Below are positions 59,110-64,000 of a stretch of DNA of 64,000 nt, piece after piece; the stretch's first letter is position 1; every line of letters begins with the position of its first letter. The notes beneath the pieces are model-generated. The model was not told the DNA's origin. It saw only the letters and a list, made by a program, of their open reading frames with translations, and made no database searches. The position numbers were made by a program, and so were the translations under genes. Source of the stretch: Theobroma cacao (lineage: Eukaryota; Streptophyta; Magnoliopsida; Malvales; Malvaceae); assembly GCF_000208745.1 (NCBI RefSeq), contig NC_030851.1, forward strand, positions 26,917,668 through 26,981,667, written 5' to 3'.

Positions 59110-62100
59110 ATGGAACTCTCTCTGACTTTCAGATCCTGGTCACCTTTTGTTCCCCGAAAACTCAACTCTCCATCCTCTCATCCACCAAAGCTTTCGATTC
59201 CTACCATTTCTCCCACACCAGCACTTCCACTTCAACGAACTCCACGACCAACTGTCGCAGCTGCTGCCGGCAAGAAGGAGATTGAGGGAGTCAGTGAGGA
59301 GTTGAACTTGATTGCTTCACAGAATCTTGACTACGCTGCCGCTCGTAGAAGAGTTCGATCTGCTTTCATCCAAGTGCAGCAGCAGCTTGATCATTGCTTG
59401 TTCAAGGTTTGTTTGACTTGGCAACGATTGTAGCTGAATTAGCAGTTTCATCTTTTGAATATTTTAGCTTTTCTAATAGAAATTGTAACTGATGTTTATG
59501 TTTTTATCTTTTTTGGGGGGATGGGGGAAATTTTATGGACTGATGGTAGGTGGCTTCTGCTGGTGTAAGAACAGAGGAGGTAAGCGTTTGTTTATTTATT
59601 CGAGTTGCTCAGTTTTGTTTTTCCCCAGAAAATGAAGAGAGGAAGGGAAAGTAGCTCACTATACTACAATGAGATACTTTAAATTCTGTATAAATTGCAA
59701 AACCCTTGTATGCATAGAAAGTGGTAAGCGAGTAAAAGAATGGCAAATTTTTCCAAATTAAGTTTTAAAAATATGGGTTAACTGTGTGTTGCAAGTAAAA
59801 AAGGCGACAACTTAACTGACGTTCGGAGTGCTCTTTCGATGTTACTCAGAGTTTGCAAGCTATGTCCTCCTCTCTAAATGTGGCATGACCCATAAAGGAA
59901 CTTTATCGTCAATCTCATCCCAAACCAAGCAGAAAATTTTTTTCCTCTTTTATTTTACCACTATAAATGTTTATTTATTTGAATTTAATCATGTTTGCTT
60001 GATGTTCGTAGTGGATTGAAAGGAATTCAAAGGGACTGGAGATTTTCTTTAGAAGCTGGATGCCAGAACCAGGAGTTAAGACTAAGGGTGCTGTTTGTTT
60101 TTGCCATGGATATGGTGATACTTGCACTTTCTTCTTTGAAGGTTTGTTGATCGTGTCTCTTCATAGAATTAATATAAATTCTCCATTCTTTATGGGCTTA
60201 TATTTTATTTTGTTCCAGTAGTTGAGCCATGTACAACGACTTTATTTAATGCATGGAGAATTTGGGATTACAGGCATTGCTAGGTTCATTGCCGCATCAG
60301 GCTATGGTGTTTATGCTATTGATCATCCGGGTTTCGGTCTCTCTGAAGGATTGCACGGTTACATCTATAGCTTTGATGAATTAGCTGACAATGTCATTGA
60401 ACAATATGCAAAAATCAAAGGTGGGAAAATTGTAGCTGGAATTTCCTTGTTTTGCAATCAATCATCATATATTTTGCACTTTTACATTGGAGTGGTTAAT
60501 TTGAGAAGCTGTTGTGATTTTGCTTTATATTATTGATTATCAGAAAGACCTGAATCGAGAGGGTTGCCTTTCTTCATTTTGGGACAGTCCATGGGTGGAG
60601 CTGTTACTCTCAAAGTTCACTTGAAGGATCCACAAGGATGGGATGGAATAATCCTTGTAGCGCCAATGTGTAAAGTAAGTTCCTCATTCTTTCTCAGATA
60701 AATTTGATTCTTGTGGATCCATAAGATTATAAGAAGTTCTATTTAAAGAGCATAAATGCATGCAGCACTCGATTGGTTAACAAGTTTTTTTTTCTAAATG
60801 CTAGGTAAATATAGATGAATGAACCTCTATACCCTATGAATAATAATTTATAACTTTAAAAAAAGAAAGAATAAAAATAATTGCTAACTTATTAAACTTG
60901 AATTTAAACATACTTATTATTTAAGCTTTTGACCTAGCAAAAGTAAAGGTTAGTGATGTTTATACTGGAGAGAGAGGGAGAGAAGAAGAAGAAGAACAAT
61001 AACAACAACAACCGCAAGAAGTTATCAGATTTAGGTTCTAGAGTATACCATCTACAAGTTATTTACGGCATATAAATTGTTTTATTTGAACAAGAACAGC
61101 ATCCCAGAAGTCACTGAACAAACATTGGAAGTTTAATGTCCTGAATCCCTAGAAATTGAAGTGGAAAGAAAGGAACAGGTTGATGCTTGTAGAAAGTGAA
61201 ACCTTAAAATGATGTCAGGGGGAATTATATGGCTAATTTTTCCTGGGGAAATATTATCAGGATCTTTTAATCGTCAATTTAAATACATTTAACAAAAGAC
61301 TGCACTACAGTGAAAGAATGTAGAATGCAGTTCTGCAGTCTCAGCTTCCTGGTTATTCCCATTTTTATGGATATGAAGGGCGGCCTATTTTTTTTGGCTA
61401 TGCCAAAAAACTAAAACATCTATCAGGCTGGGGGCATCAGGCATGTAGAAAAGGTCCCCATCCCTCGGGCATCAGTAGTACTTCCGACTTATTAGTCGAA
61501 GCTCCCTGTACATTGAGAGTAATTATGCTGTCATCTGTTTGATTTTACTGAATTCTCTCTTGGCTACCATGGTCTTAATAAACAACTGAAATGTACTTTG
61601 TCTACCTTTTCTCTGAAGTATGCTGATGCTTGCATGAAACTTGATTGAATAGTCTGAGAGATCTCTGATGTTAGAAAGTTAAAAGAGCAAATGTTTTTGA
61701 ATCTTGTGAAAGACTCCTATTTCATCAAGACTTGGAATTGAATGAACATATGTTGTGCAAATCGTAAGTTTCCTTGCTTTTGCTTGTCACTGAGTATCTT
61801 TGATTGGTTGCCATTGCATTTTCTTCACATCATCTTCAAAGAATTATGATGACTGTGTAATAAGATCTCTGTCTTTGAACTGACATAAGTTGATGTTAAA
61901 ATCCCAAGCTATATCTGAACTGTTCAGCTAGTTTATAACTTCTGAAGTTCACGTTCTGTATTAGGAACATTCTGTTTTGACATTCAATTGATTTAAACTT
62001 TATTGCTGCTAAGATTTCAGATGATGTAACTCCTCCAGAACCGGTTTTGAAGGTTTTGACCTTTCTGTCTAAAGTTATGCCAACAGCAAAGCTTGTCCCA

Positions 62101-63559
62101 CAGAAAGATCTAGCTGAACTGGCTTTCCGAGACCCAAGGAAAAAGAAAATGGCTAGTATTTCCTTCGCTCACTCTGGATAAATTAACTTATAGAGTTCTA
62201 TGGGTGAAAGACAATTAACATATTACATAGCTTATCAGATATCAAGACGTCTTCTTTTGCCTGTTTTTGTTATATAAATATTGAAAACCTAAAAGTGTGA
62301 AGCATCATGGAGGATGATACACCCCCTCCCCTGTTTCCCTTGTTCTTTATTTGCAGCAGTTTGTTTAATTGGATTTTGAATTTACCTAGTTACTAGTAAC
62401 ATTTTTATCTTTGCCCTAACTTTAATTATTATCAAAGCAGCTAAGACCATATGGAAATATACATATCCTACGAACAGTTCAAGCTTCATAGCCTACTTGT
62501 TTGGCAGGTCAACCTAGTTTTTATTGTCATGTAGCAGACAAATGAATGAAGCCATAATCTCTTTATCTAAGTTTTGAATGATCTCCATGGCATAGATGAA
62601 GAAGGACATAGTTATATTTATACTAACATAAAGAGCCATTGGTTCTGCTTCAGTATTACTTTGAGTTGAAGATTACCTAGGAGGCAATGATGCATTTTTC
62701 TCTTTAATTTACTAATAGCCACTGGACTCCGTCTAGTATAAATATGGTTTTCCTCTTCAAGAGAGTGAAGGATTTGCTGTGTTTTCATATCGGGTCCTCT
62801 ATTGCCATTTCTGATAGCTAGCTTTATAAGAGACACCAAAATCTTGGAGAAGTACCCTTATCAATCTCTTTGCATAAAATTTCATCATGTGTGAATCTTC
62901 AGAAATATAGGATATTTACAACACTTCTTTCTTTATTAATGATATAGTATGCCTCATCATTAGTCATCAATAAAGAAATTTATGAGCCAAAAAAAAAAAA
63001 AGGAATTCTCTTATTATCATAGGGAAAACCTGGAAACTACATTTTGTTGTATTTGCTATTAGATATGATCTGGGTTAATAGTGATTTTGTATTCTTTCAA
63101 ATTTCAGGCTGTATACAATGTGATTTGTTACAATGATCCAGTACGATTGAGAACTGCTGTTGAACTTTTAAAGGCCACCAAGGAAATTGAGATGCAAGTC
63201 GAGAAGGTCAGTTATGTTTAATTAGTTTTATATGTCTTCATATTAGCCATTGTCTACAGAAGCGTTCTATTGCATTCCTATTATTTAATCTAGAAAAATA
63301 GATTATATTTATAACAAAGAAAAGTTGAGGCGATTCCAGAGTATTGCAGGTTTCATCTCCATTGCTGATTCTTCATGGAGCCGCAGATAAGGTAACAGAT
63401 CCATTAATCAGCCAGTTTCTTTATGAAAACGCCTCGAGCAAGGACAAAACTCTGAAGCTATATGAAGAAGGCTATCACAGCATTCTGGAAGGGGAACCTG
63501 ATGACAGAATTTTTACTGTCCTTAATGATATTATTGCATGGCTTGATGCTCGGTGCTAG
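59110..63559 (+). CDS. Alpha/beta hydrolase, monoacylglycerol lipase-like, eight exons, 393 aa
   Basis: Proposed exons: 59,110-59,406; 59,550-59,579; 60,012-60,141; 60,274-60,420; 60,544-60,674; 62,014-62,151; 63,108-63,206; 63,350-63,559. All join in frame, giving 393 residues. The N-terminus (1-60) is Ser/Pro-rich with few acidic residues, compatible with a plastid transit peptide. The hydrolase core has the oxyanion-hole motif CFCHGYGDTCTFFF, then GYGVYAIDHPGFGLSEGLHG, the nucleophile elbow LGQSMGG (Ser), the acid in HGAADKVTDP (Asp) and the catalytic His in EEGYHSILEGEPD, so the triad looks complete. It resembles plant MAGL-type lipases that hydrolyse monoacylglycerols or lysolipid-like esters, but substrate cannot be read from sequence. 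Exon 2 has only 30 bases. The intron after exon 6 starts GC (62,152). All other introns are GT-AG. It has no neighbour genes in the window, and it looks functional. Confidence 0.93.
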
Positions 63560-64000
63560 GTTCAGTAAAATTCTTGACATGCATTGATTCTTTTCCCTGC
63601 TACTAGACCTCCACTTAATGCTACCAAGTTTTCAAAACTTCAGTAGTTGATATCCAAACAAGGTGGGGAAAACAAGGAGACTTTAGTAGTTGGGATTGAT
63701 ATTTCTGTAAGTAGTTAGAGACCAATAAATCAATGTCAATTCCGAAGGTGAGGAGGGCCACTTTGCGATGTCAACTTTCTATAATTAGAGACCATGAAAT
63801 GGGCACGAATCCCATGGCTCAAAATTTTGCTTTATATATTTCATTCCTGCTGTTATAGTGCCCCAGTCCTATTCTCCCAGGTACTTCGATGCTGTAGTTT
63901 GCATGTAGGGCAGACTGAAGAATGATAAGCTGTTCGGGTGTAGACCCAATGCTGAAGTACTCGGTTTTAGTATTTCTAATACAGTCCCGTCTGTGCAAAC
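63560..64000 (+). other. 3' untranslated and downstream region of the hydrolase gene
   Basis: After the TAG stop at 63,557-63,559 there is an AATAAA at 63,724-63,729, a plausible polyadenylation signal about 165 bases downstream. I see no second gene before the window ends. Confidence 0.5.

Noticed and set aside
60222..60536. Continuous 104-codon frame starting MSHVQRL
   Set aside because: It is exon 4 read through both introns. The acceptor at 60,273 and donor at 60,421 join in frame with neighbouring exons.
62156..62161. Alternative GT donor four bases downstream of the GC donor
   Set aside because: It shifts the frame and gives a stop within about ten codons of the next exon.

Overview
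The window looks like a repeat-rich eudicot plant nuclear chromosome. It is AT-rich, most of it is nested LTR retrotransposons, and there is one intact intron-containing gene at the right end. I cannot name the species. The palindrome-rich LTRs faintly suggest Malvaceae, but that is an impression only. I found no bacterial-style operons, CRISPR arrays, rRNA genes or tRNA genes.

Left part (1-33,936). A reverse-strand Athila-like Ty3/gypsy element (about 2,779-29,330) is the backbone. It carries a truncated 3' LTR, an env-like or 'plant transposon protein' relic, integrase, RNase H, RT and gag relics, a PBS and a 5' LTR. Three younger insertions split it. Family A1 (pol end plus LTR, up to 2,778) cuts its 3' LTR. 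Family B (6,338-18,994) is a large non-autonomous element with LTRs of about 2.8-2.9 kb, and it holds a reverse solo LTR of family C (9,371-11,842) with a perfect ACAAG duplication. A reverse solo LTR of family D (20,986-23,977) has TTTTA duplications. To the right lies a second A-type pol end and LTR (29,331-33,936), itself split by a family B solo LTR (30,242-33,072).

Middle part (33,937-55,812). A reverse copia gag relic is followed by an old palindrome-containing LTR-like sequence ('F'). F was later split by a family C solo LTR (35,507-37,966, ATATC duplications, 851-base N gap), a decayed SIRE-like Ty1/copia element E (38,078-46,378), a short hAT relic (47,350-48,425, 8-bp duplication CATACTTC) and a complete but internally deleted family C element (48,486-55,812, CTCTC duplications).

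Right part (55,813-64,000). About 3.3 kb of intergenic DNA leads to an eight-exon gene (59,110-63,559) for a 393-residue alpha/beta hydrolase of the plant monoacylglycerol-lipase-like group. The catalytic residues look intact and one intron is apparently GC-AG.

The most notable signal lies in the LTRs. Families B, C and D share a layout of donor-like splice site (AAG|GTRA), a 42-43 bp tandem array that can form hairpins (B and C), clustered perfect palindromes (C), a conserved TTCACTCACTGAGTTTATA-type box, an acceptor-like TTTCAG, and a shared 3'-terminal block. This suggests that the LTRs may carry their own intron and structured RNA modules.
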